NCBI GenBank assembly: GCA_017979445.1
Contig: CM030709.1
Coordinates: 6,428,001 to 6,492,000 of the forward strand
DNA length: 64,000 nucleotides
Reading direction: 5' to 3'
Origin: Akebia trifoliata
Lineage: Eukaryota; Streptophyta; Magnoliopsida; Ranunculales; Lardizabalaceae
Made by a program: the position numbers and the translations under genes. Positions 1-9,422 of the stretch are shown here, in pieces. The notes under the pieces are model-generated. The model had not been told where the DNA came from. It saw only the letters and a list, made by a program, of their open reading frames with translations, and made no database searches. Within the stretch, counting starts at the first letter, position 1; each line of letters opens with the position of its first letter.

Positions 1-377
1 GGTATTTGATAAACAACTAAGATAAAATGCTTAGAGTACTCATATAATTTCTCACTTTCCAAAAGCTTTTAATTTTTTTTTTTTTTTTTAAATGTATTCA
101 ACCTAGGGTTTTTGTGTCAAGATTGCCACTTGTTTTCCCCATATAATTTTATTTATTACTCGACTCTTTTAATGGATGAAAATATCCTATTTGATTTTTG
201 CCAAATAGATCAAGGGTTCAAGGGGGGGGGGGGGGAGATGAGGTTATTTAGTTGAAGACTATCGACATTAAGAAAAAAAACATGGAAAAAAGGAAAAGTG
301 GACTCACCAAAAATACCATAAAAAAGGGAAAATGTTAAATGCCTTCTTCCCTAAGTAAAATAAGAATCACTTTCCTT

Positions 378-412
378 AGGGGTGGGGTGGGGTGGGGTGG
401 GGTGGGGGGGGA
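378..412 (+). repeat. (GGGGT)n G-rich minisatellite upstream of DUF674 gene 1
   Basis: Five GGGGT units run into a poly-G tract about 340 bases before the start codon. A second poly-G run lies at 222-236. The stretch can in principle form a G-quadruplex. It sits between two partial copies (about 285-370 and 415-500) of a roughly 90-base promoter repeat. The duplicate region at 13,315-13,340 carries a different G-rich version. Confidence 0.8.
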
Positions 413-748
413 GGAAAAGTGGACTCACCAAAAAAACCATAAAAAAGGGAAAATGTTAAATGCCTTCTTCCCCAAGTAAAACAAGAATCACTTTCCTTAG
501 TACTATGTTATTGAAAAAGAGCAAGGGCAAGGCATCGTTTTTTTTATTAAAGTATATCTTATATTCATAAGATTAGTGGGTCCGGTATGTGGGAGAAAAA
601 ATAGTTCCCCTTGCTTGAAGAAAATTAATAATTTACAACCCTCATATTTTATTGGTATTTCCATCTACCTCCACAAACATTTGTATCTCCATAAATAGAT
701 CTCCATAGAAAGCATGGTTTTACGTTATAGCTAACTCTACACAAAGAG

Positions 749-1512
749 ATGGAAACAACAAAGCTGACCATTAAAGTGTTCTTAGACAAGAAAACCAATA
801 CACTACTATTTGCAGAAGCTGGTAAGGACTTTGTTGATTTTCTCTTCAGTTTCTTGACACTGCCTTTGGGATCAGTGATCAGCCTCATCACTAAGAAGAA
901 GATGGTGGGGTGCTTAAGTAATCTATATGAGAGTGTAGAGAACCTTAGTGCCCCCTACTTTATAAAGCCAAACCAGCACGAAGATTTGCTTTTGAAGCCA
1001 AAATTATGTTACCGTCCTGGTACAATCCCTCTCTTACCTCCAAATATGGGTGAAATATACTACCAGTGTCACAACAATTGCGGAAGAATAACCCGTAATG
1101 CAGGGACTTTGTGTTCTTGCAATCGCCAAATGAACAAAATGTTAACCTACGTCGATCATGAGACATCGAATGGAGAGGAAGGTTATGTGAAGGGCACAGT
1201 GGTGACATATATGGTGACAGATGATCTAGTGGTGATGCCCATGTCTGCCGAGTCAAGCTTAAGTATCCTAAATAAATTCGAGGTTGACATGGTGAGTTCC
1301 ATTGAGGTGAAAGAGGTTGGTATGACTTTAAATAAGGTAATCAAGAAATATCCTCATCAATCTGATGCATTTTTCATCTAAATCAACTTTAATTTTTTTT
1401 GTGGACTTATCATTGTGTTTTGTGCTGTCAGGGTATGGAACTACTGAGTACTTCTTTGGTATCGAACAAAGTTTTATCCAAAGGTTTCGCCACTGAGCTG
1501 ATTGATCTCTAA
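749..1512 (+). CDS. DUF674 family protein, gene 1 of the array (two exons)
   Basis: Exon 1 is 749-1336 and exon 2 is 1432-1512, joined in phase 0 (AAT AAG | GGT ATG), giving 222 residues. The N-terminal part has the DUF674 core: a lysine-rich strand, then LFAEAGKDFVDFLFSFLTLP, a leucine-rich stretch and MVGCLSNLYESVENLS. The middle holds cysteines (C-HNN-C and C-S-C, about residues 109-128) that look like a degenerate zinc ribbon. Next comes YVKGTVVTYMVTDDLVVMPM, and the short second exon begins GMELLSTS. The family is plant-specific and its function is unknown. Many family members contain two such units; this one has a single unit. A TATA-like CATAAATA lies at 690-697. A near-identical but frameshifted copy lies at 13,724. 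Family assignment is from recognised motifs; expression is untested. Confidence 0.85.
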
Positions 1513-2292
1513 TTGTTCACCACTGAAAAACATATCAACGTAATTTGTTGATTTTGAACGTGTTTGCTCACTGTTTGTTAATTCCACCACTGCACTAGGG
1601 TCTTGTTTGGTAGATCATCTTATTAAAAAGAGCTACATTTGTGACTAGGTTTGATATGGGAATTAGAAGTACTCTAGATTTCTTTTTAGGTTTATGCTAA
1701 AGAAATTATAAATATATCAGTGTTTGATGCAGTGAATTGTGTTGGCAAAAATTTAATTGAAGTTTGTTCACTATTTTAAGTTAAATTTATGTGCAAAGGT
1801 CCTTGTTTATTTGCTTTCTAATTAATTGTTTTTCATATAATTTTTCCTCGATTCTCATTCTTTGCTTTGCTTTGTGTAATGTGTCATCTATATAACATAG
1901 AAAAAAAAATGTAGTTCTGTGTAATGTGTTCTGTAACATTGAAAAAAATGGATTTTTCATGGGCCGGTTTCATTCTTCAGGGGCAACATGTTCGTGTTGT
2001 AAGGCTGGTAAATTATCCTTCTAGTCTTCTATTAATGCGAGGACACTTATTTGCAGATCTACTTTTCCCTCTTTTTGATATATTGTGGCAGATATGCCGC
2101 AAAATAATCGCATCCCTTGAGATACTCTGTTTTCAAACCAATGAAATGCTCTTGACTTATGTTACGAGGTTCAGTGATATAATACCGAACTGTGAACTGT
2201 TACAAATTGGAACAATTTGAGGTTCGGTGAGGAACCCCATGTTTTGGTAAATTTTATGGAGAACCTCCATGGTTTGATCAATGTAGAGATTG

Positions 2293-2392
2293 NNNNNNNN
2301 NNNNNNNNNNNNNNNNNNNNNNNNNNNNNNNNNNNNNNNNNNNNNNNNNNNNNNNNNNNNNNNNNNNNNNNNNNNNNNNNNNNNNNNNNNNN
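2293..2392. other. Assembly gap (100 N)
   Basis: Exactly 100 N bases, a common placeholder for a gap of unknown size. The left flank is the end of a 2.3-kb block that recurs intact at 12,934-15,259. The right flank begins inside a dispersed GAGACGAGAC repeat. Confidence 0.99.
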
Positions 2393-2530
2393 TTTTTTCA
2401 GATTTTTTAAATGGTTAAAAACCATTGTTTTAATGTTGAACGAGACGACTCGACGAGACGAGACGTATCGTCCGAGTCAACTCGGTATCAGAGGTGAACG
2501 AGACGAGACCAAATACCGAGTTTAAAAACC
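2393..2530 (-). repeat. Dispersed 'ACTCGG / GAGACGAGAC' repeat, right end
   Basis: It carries tandem GAGACGAGAC motifs and ends with ACCGAGTTTAAAAACCATGC, which matches the termini of the complete copy at 47,846-48,074. Relatives lie at about 5033-5130 and 63,822-63,990. The left part is cut by the assembly gap. Confidence 0.7.
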
Positions 2531-2639
2531 ATGCTTGCCACTAGGCCAACCACCTGGGATTAGATGCATCAAGAATATTTAAATGGCTTTCATAGCCATA
2601 AATCTTACATCTCCTGCCATCTTTTCACATTAGAAAACT

Positions 2640-2960
2640 TGTATAATAAAATTAAAACTATATAATAATAAAAAACATGCCAATATAGATGAAAACAAAT
2701 ATCCTACAAAATACGATCACTTCAAATAAGAGTGTCAACGACCATTTGACAAGTGAATGTGACACTGCTATGATGCAACAAAATTTAAGAAACTTGAAAG
2801 ATGGGATGAAACATTTAGTAGACTCTCTAAAGCATGATTTTGATAGTAGTTTGCTTTTTCTCCTCAAGTCCTTAGATCATTATTCTTCTCTCCTCATTCT
2901 TTGAATATTTCTCATCTTTTCCTCAAGAATCTATTTCAAGTTGGTATCAGAGCTACAGAG
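2640..2960 (+). mobile_element. LTR retrotransposon remnant: LTR 3' end plus tRNA-Met primer-binding site
   Basis: TGGTATCAGAGC at 2942-2953 is the classic plant primer-binding site complementary to initiator tRNA-Met. It lies a few bases after a CA dinucleotide at 2937-2938, as expected for an LTR end. No gag or pol reading frame follows, so this is a fragment. The left LTR border was not located. Confidence 0.65.
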
Positions 2961-3514
2961 ACAGCAGGAGGGATGAAGTTCAAGCTGTTGTCACTGCCAT
3001 CAACTTGTGTCATTACTAATGTCAGCCCTTGGCCTGACACGAAAGAATGGGGTGTGCTTCAATAAATCTTGATTCATCACGATTTGTAATGATTTTGGTA
3101 CAATTTTGACTCATTGTTTTTCACTGACCCGATTCTTTCCTAAAAAATACAATCTTTCGAATTTTTGGGCCTCGGGTGATTTCTTTGCTGTAAGATTTAA
3201 AAGGAGTGATCAGGTTTGGCTTGGGAATCTTTAAGAAGGGGTATTGTTGCATTCCCGACAAGTGATGACAGAGTTATGAGGAGTTTATCGACTGTTTTGA
3301 CATTTTTCCTTAAAGCGTAAATGCTGAAATTGATTCGAATTGGTTTCTACTCTTAATTTCTCTTAAGAATGCTTGGTGATATATATATGGTTTAAGAGTT
3401 GTTTTATGTGGCAATAGCCACTTATGACCTTTATTTTCCCACCATGCATTGGTTAAAAAACTATGTGTCGATGAATTCCGACGACCTTCCCCCTAGCATT
3501 ACTATTATTAAGCT

Positions 3515-4310
3515 CACTCATTTTGTTTTTTGATAAATAGTAGTTCTTTCATAAAACAGAACTAAGCCAATCAAGATGACCAACCTAGCAAGACCTTACA
3601 AAAAGACGCTACTCACGAGAAAGACAAAGAATCCCATCTCAATTGTAAATAAAATCCTAAAAAAAAACCCTGTAAATGCCTTATAAACTTTCGACCAATA
3701 AAAAATACGACCCAAAAAGTATGTAATCGTATCTGTGCAATCTTTCTGTTTCCCATCAAAGATACACCTATTTCTCTCAAACCATACCTCCCAACAGATT
3801 GTGAATGGTGTAATACTCCACAGCAACCTTTTCGTGCCACCAAACGAGTGCCCTATTGATGACCAACAAATGAAGATATCCCTTATTATTTTAGGTAAAC
3901 AAGTTAAAACTCCATACAACTTTAAAAAAAATGAGCCCAAATTCCATTCATGAACTTACAGTAAAGAAAAAAGTGATCTGATGATTCTTCATTATCCATA
4001 CATAGCACGCAACAACTTGCCCTGCACAAGCCACACCACATAAAAAAATCCACCATTTGAATCCCTTCCTAAAGATGTCGTCCATGTGAAAAAAGTAATT
4101 TTACTTGGCACTTTTGGATCCCAAATTGAGACATGAGGAAAGGAAATATCTTCATTATTACACAAGAACTAATAAAAGGAACACACCGAAAACCTTTCAT
4201 CCTTACTTGTCATCCACACTCTCTCATCTTCCCTTCCCATAACGACACCACAACTAATGTCTTTACTTTTTCTTTTCTTCCTTGGAGACTATCAATCTCA
4301 TCCATACTAT
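3515..4310 (-). mobile_element. LINE non-LTR retrotransposon, 3' part
   Basis: The minus-strand reading frame at 3596-3940 contains PFTICWEVWFERNRCIFDGK and a following tryptophan-rich tail, typical of the C-terminus of plant LINE reverse transcriptase proteins. The A-rich 3' tail appears as T-rich sequence at 3517-3535. The last roughly 110 bases match the short LINE insert at 16,523-16,658. The 5' border, about 4270-4310, is a guess. The 4310-5030 stretch that follows is AT-rich with nothing recognisable. Confidence 0.75.
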
Positions 4311-5032
4311 GAGGAATAAGAATAGTACATTGATTTAAAATTACTTTTATGTGATTTTAACTTATTAGTCTTCTTAATTTTTATCAAATATATCTAATTA
4401 ATCATTTTCTGATTTACTTTTTTGTTCAAAATATCTTTTGTAAGTTAGTGGGTTACATGCTCTAACGGACATCGGTGTAAATTTCAATTCATGTCGTTAT
4501 GGTGCTTCGCTTCTATGATTTATATTTTTACAAGTCTTTCTTAGTCAACGTTTGCATTGGATTCGAATTAGGCTAAACTCAAACTGAAGATTATATTAAT
4601 ATTTAATTTATTTTTGCATGTATGAACCTACTCGTTATCATGCATTTCCATTTTATCGGATTGCAATTAGTGTTTTGATTGATTCCTAATAACTCAATAT
4701 TTTCTTACGTTTACATGGAATTCTAGAATGGTTCATTTAAAAGTTTGATAGTGCCTGTGTGTTATTTCGAGAAAGTTCAAATGAATCGGTGTTCAAGCAT
4801 AAATTATTTGATGGTAGTGCTTTCATATTTTTTATGACAAGTTTTGTGATCTTTAAATGTTGTGTTTGGAAAACAAGTTTTGTGCACTATAATGAAAATG
4901 AAACATATGTAACCATGTAAGTATTTAATTTATTTATTTTGATAGGTATATTATGTTTTTTTTTTTTTAAAGTTTTATGCTTTTTGGCTTCATTTTTTAA
5001 TATGAATTATTTATGAATTTTTTCAAAATTTT

Positions 5033-5130
5033 TAGATTTTTTAAATGGTTAATAACAATTGTCTCAATGCCGAACGAGACGAGACGTATCGTCCGAGTTA
5101 ACTCGATATCATGGTTGGACGACTCCAGTA
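5033..5130 (+). repeat. Dispersed 'GAGACGAGAC' repeat fragment
   Basis: The sequence from the ATTTTTTAAATGGTTAA lead-in through CGAGACGAGACGTATCGTCC matches 2400-2480, next to the gap. It lacks the terminal CATGGTTT motif, so it is a truncated copy. Confidence 0.65.
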
Positions 5131-5149
5131 AAACCCTTTTATCTTCGTT

Positions 5150-5610
5150 TTTCAAGTTTTTCCTACTTTAATACATAGAAAAATCGACTAAATACTTGAG
5201 ATAACAACTTGTATAAATGATTTCAAACCAAAAGAACCATCCTAGCTTGATCGATTTTCATCCAAAAACAAAGAACTAAAAAAAAAAACCATCCTAATTT
5301 TTTACATGTCTTCAGAAAACTTGAAAAAACTCTTGTAAATGATTTCTTCTTTCTTTTTAAATCTTTCCGATAGAGAATAGAATCTTCGAACTCAATTTGG
5401 ATGCCAAAAGTCTTTTTATTTAATTTTTAAACAAAAACAGTAAGATTGAAAAGTTATGACATTCAATCATGACAAATGTGGTGAATGGGGTTTAGAGACT
5501 AATTAGTAAAAACAAAAGTTTTACTAAATAGACTATTAAGAGAATCCCTAAAGCTTAGGGATTAGTTAGAAAGAAATCCCTCCATCAGGATCCTTTAAGT
5601 AATATTCCCA
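5150..5610 (-). repeat. Dispersed repeat, inverted partner of 59,729-60,330
   Basis: Several blocks (the flank of TCAAACCAAAAGA, GAACTCAATTTGG and TTACTAAATAGACTATTAAG) reappear reverse-complemented at 59,729-60,330. The full copy there has AAAGGAC terminal motifs, so this is probably a DNA-transposon remnant. No coding capacity is seen. Confidence 0.55.
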
Positions 5611-5684
5611 AAAATATGAAGAGTTATCTCCTTTCTAGAGAAAATATTTTAATGCCTTTATTTACATCATCCATTTACGCTAGG

Positions 5685-6058
5685 GGGGCGGATCATGGGG
5701 CATATGTAAAAAACAATGGTTTTTCAAAATATAGGTTAGAAGTTTTTGATTGAGCTGATTTTTTGTGAGGATGGTCACTATGATGAGAAGATCATCCTCA
5801 CAAAAAATCAGTTCAATCTGAAATTTTGAAGTTCATCAAAAGTGATTTACAAATTATTGATAAAAAATCACGGTCCACATTCTAAATCATGGGGTTAGAA
5901 GTTTTAGATTGGACTGTTTTTTTTTTAGGATAATCTTTTGTCATCATAGAGATCATCCTCACAAAAAATCAGTTCAATCCGAAACTTCTAATTCTATTTT
6001 GAAAATTTATTATTATTACATTATTTTTATATATGTCCCATGATCCATTATCCGTCCA
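5685..6058. mobile_element. Twin-hairpin Mutator-like MITE, copy 1
   Basis: The body contains two successive inverted repeats built on GATTTTTTGTGAGGATG, each folding back on itself, inside longer terminal repeats (GGATCATGGGGCATATG left, its near complement right). The same layout occurs at 31,628-32,013 and 56,464-56,817. The last copy has a perfect 9-base target duplication, which places the family in the Mutator group. Exact borders here are approximate. Confidence 0.75.
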
Positions 6059-6458
6059 CTTACAGTATTTATAAAAGGAAAATACAGAGTAAAATCAATC
6101 CCCGATCTACGGGAGAAGATAAATAAGTATCTCCAACAGATTTTCAATTTGAGTCGTGATAAACTGACTAAAACCATATATTCAACTGACGTAGCATGTG
6201 CACAAAACCATAGATATTTTCCTCGAGATACACAAGGCAAAAAAATTTCTCTGCACATTCCACGTCATCAGTTTAGTATTTAAGAGTATCTTTTTTTTGA
6301 GTCGTTTTATCTTTATTCTTTGAATTTTGAATCAAGAAGATAGTTAAGGATCAAATCATAACTGATCTGATTTAGCAACCGAATCATAACAGATCTGATT
6401 TGATGGAATTTAGCTGCGGTGGTGATTCTCAATATCCCTCCTCACACATTTATCTATC

Positions 6459-6466
6459 TATAAATA
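6459..6466 (+). promoter_or_regulatory. TATA box of DUF674 gene 2
   Basis: TATAAATA lies 74 bases before the start codon. The segment CCTCCTCACACATTTATCTA just upstream is nearly identical to that in front of gene 3 (8590-8609), so the core promoter is shared by the paralogues. Confidence 0.6.
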
Positions 6467-6539
6467 TAAATATTAAACAGAACATCATAGATAGAGAGCA
6501 TATATGGTTTACAAGAACTAACTATTACTACAAACAGCC

Positions 6540-7351
6540 ATGGTAGCAACAGAGATGACTATAAAACTTCTGGTTGACAAGAAAGCCAACAGAGTATTAT
6601 TCGCCGAAGCGGGCAAAGATGTGGTTGATTTTATTTTCAGTCTCTTGTCTCTACCACTAGCAACCATAATCAATCTCTTAACAAGGAAGAGAATGGTGGG
6701 GAGCTTAGGAAATCTCTATGATAGTGTGGAGAAACTTAGTTCAACATACATGCAGCCAAACCTAAACAAAGATTCCATTTTGAAACCAAAATCATCTTTC
6801 AATGCTGGCAACATTCCTGTCTTACTTCCAAACATGGATGGAAAACAGCCAAAATACTACACGTGTAACAGTTGCTACAAACCCAAGTACATGACCGACA
6901 CTGCAGGGATTACTATCTGTCCTAATTGTAGGGGCTACATATCCACGGAGATAACTTACATTGGTCCTAAGACTTACAATGTGGCATCATCGTCTAGTGA
7001 AGGAGGAGGTTATGTGAAGGGTGTGGTGACATACATGGTGATGGATGATTTGATGATTACACCTATGTCAACTATTTCTTGCATTACTCTTCTCAACAAG
7101 CTAAACGTTCTGAATGTCAGTGCCCTTGAAGAGAAGATAGTTGATTTAACTATGAAAGAAGTAAGTAAGAAATGTTTTTCTTTCTAATGCATTTTCATAT
7201 AAATCTCTTATTTTATGTCTTCCATTTCGTGAGAATTATGAATCTATTATTTGTGTTTTTGTGGTGTCAGGGTTTGGAACTACTGAGAGCATCATTGTGT
7301 TCAAACACAGTTCTATCTGAAGTTTTCCTAGAGAAGAAAGTAACCCCTTAA
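6540..7351 (+). CDS. DUF674 family protein, gene 2 of the array (two exons)
   Basis: Exon 1 is 6540-7160 and exon 2 is 7271-7351, with a consensus GTAAGT donor and a phase 0 junction (AAA GAA | GGT TTG). The product is 233 residues. It shows the DUF674 core (LLVDKKANRVLFAEAGKDVV, a leucine-rich segment, then RMVGSLGNLYDSVEKLS). A convincing zinc-ribbon-like module follows with two CxxC pairs, CNSC and CPNC, spaced about 20 residues apart near residues 111-136. Next come GGGYVKGVVTYMVMDDLMI and the exon 2 tail GLELLRASLCSNTVLSEVF. The unit is intact with no stops. The biochemical role of the family is unknown; metal binding by the cysteines is inference. A MITE follows 47 bases after the stop. 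Confidence 0.85.
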
Positions 7352-7398
7352 GTGTTGCAGTCTTTTATATATTGCCGTAAAACATATGTGTTTACTAA

Positions 7399-7556
7399 GA
7401 ATAATGATAAATTCACGCAATTTTTGTACACGGCTGATCTGGCAAGGGTACAGAACCGCACATCTTTTTCTTGTGTATCATAATGAAAAAGATATATGGT
7501 TCTATGCCATTGCCGTGTCAGCCGCATACCAAAACCACGTGCATTTATCACGACTC
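7399..7556. mobile_element. Palindromic MITE ('GAGTCGTG-type B'), copy 1
   Basis: The two halves are inverted repeats around CAGAACCGCACATCTTTTTC. The flanks TTTACTAA (7391-7398 and 7558-7565) form an 8-base direct repeat, 8 of 9 if the outer base is counted. Related copies lie at 33,870-34,040 and 52,145-52,301. It probably lies in or near the gene 2 transcript end. Confidence 0.75.
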
Positions 7557-8027
7557 ATTTACTAATCATTTATGTGTTTTGGTTTGTTGTTCTTATTAGC
7601 TTCTTGCAAACATATGTGCAAATTTTATTTTTCCTTCTTTTTCAAGCTTAAATCTATTGATTCAAATTTCAAATTTCAATTTGGTTTTGTGTGTTCAATT
7701 GAACACAATCTCTTAATTACTTTCGAATCTAAGGTATTCATGTCAATTGATCCCACTCGCCCATTAGCTCATCCCAACTAACCTGGAAATATAAGGTTAG
7801 GGCCTTCATATTGAACCTTCAAAGATAGGGCTGACCTCAATAATTTTCATCTCATAAAATCTTTGTTGGGTTAGGGCTTAGTATTACTTAGCTCAGCCCA
7901 GCCCTGTCCACTACTATATCTTATAGAAATATTCATAATATATTTAATTATATGATTTTTTTTTTTTTTCAAATTAAAATATATTTTACGATTATAATTT
8001 AACTCTCATCTATGACAATTATAGATT

Positions 8028-8207
8028 GAGTCGTGCTAGGGTGACATAGGATTTAGTGTGATTCTTACAATTCTGACTTGGAGGTGTGCACATAACCGTT
8101 GATGATTTCTACTCATATCACGAAGAAACACATCTATGAGTAGTTGCACACCTCCACATCAGAATTGCGAGAATCACAGTAAGTCCTGTGTCACCCTAGC
8201 ATTAGTC
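8028..8207. mobile_element. Palindromic Mutator-type MITE ('GTGACACAGG' family), copy 1
   Basis: The termini GAGTCGTGCTAGGGTGACAT and its near complement bound a foldback body of 180 bases. Perfect 9-base target duplications TTATAGATT lie at 8019-8027 and 8208-8216. The duplicated block has the same element at about 16,670-16,798, so this insertion predates the block duplication. Confidence 0.85.
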
Positions 8208-8235
8208 TTATAGATTAATAAGATATTAATTTCAA

Positions 8236-8394
8236 GGAAAATGCTGGAATGACACAAGGTATTTATTGGGGATATGCACATAACCATAGATGTATTTTCT
8301 CGTGATACGAGTAAAAATCATCCATGGTTATGTATGCATCTCCACGCCAGAATTGTGAGAGTCACATTAAATCCTGTGTCACCCAGCACGACTC
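8236..8394. mobile_element. Palindromic Mutator-type MITE ('GTGACACAGG' family), copy 2
   Basis: This 159-base foldback element is flanked by perfect 9-base target duplications TAATTTCAA (8227-8235 and 8395-8403). The homologous block at 16,820-16,828 has a single uninterrupted TAATTTCAA, so the empty site is present in this window. The insertion therefore came after the block duplication (or was lost precisely, which is less likely). Confidence 0.9.
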
Positions 8395-8609
8395 TAATTT
8401 CAAAACATTTTAGTTGGCCCAAAACCAACCCAAGTCAAGACCGAGTCTATCAAGGACTGGCTAGGGTTTAGTCGAACTAGGCCTGATTGGGGTATAGGAG
8501 TCGGACTAGTCTAGTTAGAGCCCTCTTTTCTAGAGCTAGGTTAGGGCCCAACCAAACCCGCCCATTGACAGCCCTAACTATTTCCATCTCCTCCTCACAC
8601 ACATTTATC

Positions 8610-8617
8610 TATAAATA
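8610..8617 (+). promoter_or_regulatory. TATA box of DUF674 gene 3
   Basis: TATAAATA lies 46 bases before the start codon, preceded by the CCTCCTCACACACATTTATC motif shared with gene 2. Confidence 0.6.
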
Positions 8618-8662
8618 GATGAATACCGATAGCTTGGCTTTGAAGTAACTAAATACCCACAG

Positions 8663-9422
8663 ATGGCAACAACAAAAAAGGTGACGATTAAGCTTTTGGT
8701 GGACAAGAATGCCAACAGAGTCTTATTTGCCGAAGCTGGCAAAGACTTCGTTGATTTTCTTTTCGGTCTATTAACTCTACCTCTAGGCACCGTAATTAAT
8801 CTCCTTACAAAGCAGAGAATGGTGGGGAGCTTTGGAAATCTGTATGGGAGTGTGGAGAACCTTAGTTCTACTTACATGCAGCCTAACCAAAACAAAGATA
8901 CTCTCTTGAAACCAAAGCCATCTTTCTGTTCTGGCAACATTCCACTCCTACCTCCCATGTCATCTGACACTGTGAACCAAAAGCCCGACGTCAACTTCGG
9001 TTTTAATACCCGTCCTGTCAGTTCTTCAACGTTTGGTATCCATTTTGATTCACAAGGATCTATTTATGCGAAACGATCATCTATCGAGGAAGGTTATGTG
9101 AAGGATGTGGTAACATACATGGTGACCGATAATTTAGAGGTAAATCCTATGTCCACCATTTCTAGTATTACTCACCTCAACAGGCTTAACATTGGGAATA
9201 TCAGTTGTCTTGAGGAGCAGATGGTTGATTTAACTATGAAAGAAGTAAGTAAGAAACCATCTTCTTTCTTATGCATTTTTTTTTTTTTTAATTACTTTTC
9301 CTACTTTTGAGAATTATTATTTGTTTTGGTGGTGACAGGGTTTAGAACTGCTGAGAGCATCATTGTCATCAACCACAGTTCTAACTGATGTTTTCCTCGA
9401 AAGGAGGAGAGAAAGCCATTAA
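8663..9422 (+). CDS. DUF674 family protein, gene 3 of the array (two exons)
   Basis: Exon 1 is 8663-9244 and exon 2 is 9339-9422, with a GTAAGT donor and a phase 0 junction, giving 221 residues. The N-terminal core (LLVDKNANRVLFAEAGKDFV, then QRMVGSFGNLYGSVENLS) and the late segment YVKDVVTYMVTDNLEVNPM are closely related to gene 2. The central module is different: between about residues 100 and 145 there are no cysteines, only a serine-, asparagine- and phenylalanine-rich segment where gene 2 has its CxxC pairs. The exon 2 tail is GLELLRASLSSTTVLTDVF. A copy lacking most of exon 1 lies at 17,010-17,254. Function is unknown. Confidence 0.85.

Larger units (their letters stand above)
1..2292 (+). 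repeat. Segmental duplicate A1 (partner 12,934-15,259)
   Basis: The whole interval, from the promoter G-tracts through gene 1 and about 780 bases of 3' flank, is repeated nearly base for base at 12,934-15,259. Most differences are one- or two-base indels, many in homopolymers. The similarity ends at the N gap on this side, so its true right border is unknown. The non-genic part, 1513-2292, shows no gene. Confidence 0.95.

Noticed and set aside
960..1256. 98-codon antisense frame over DUF674 gene 1
   Set aside because: The opposite strand encodes the conserved family protein; this is a shadow frame, repeated in the duplicate.
2942..2953. Primer-binding site taken as evidence of a full-length Copia or Gypsy element
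   Set aside because: No gag, protease, integrase or reverse transcriptase frame and no second LTR follow; only a remnant is supported.
8019..8403. Two adjacent palindromes considered as a CRISPR-like or tandem array
   Set aside because: Each unit has its own different 9-base target duplication, so they are two independent transposon insertions in a plant genome.
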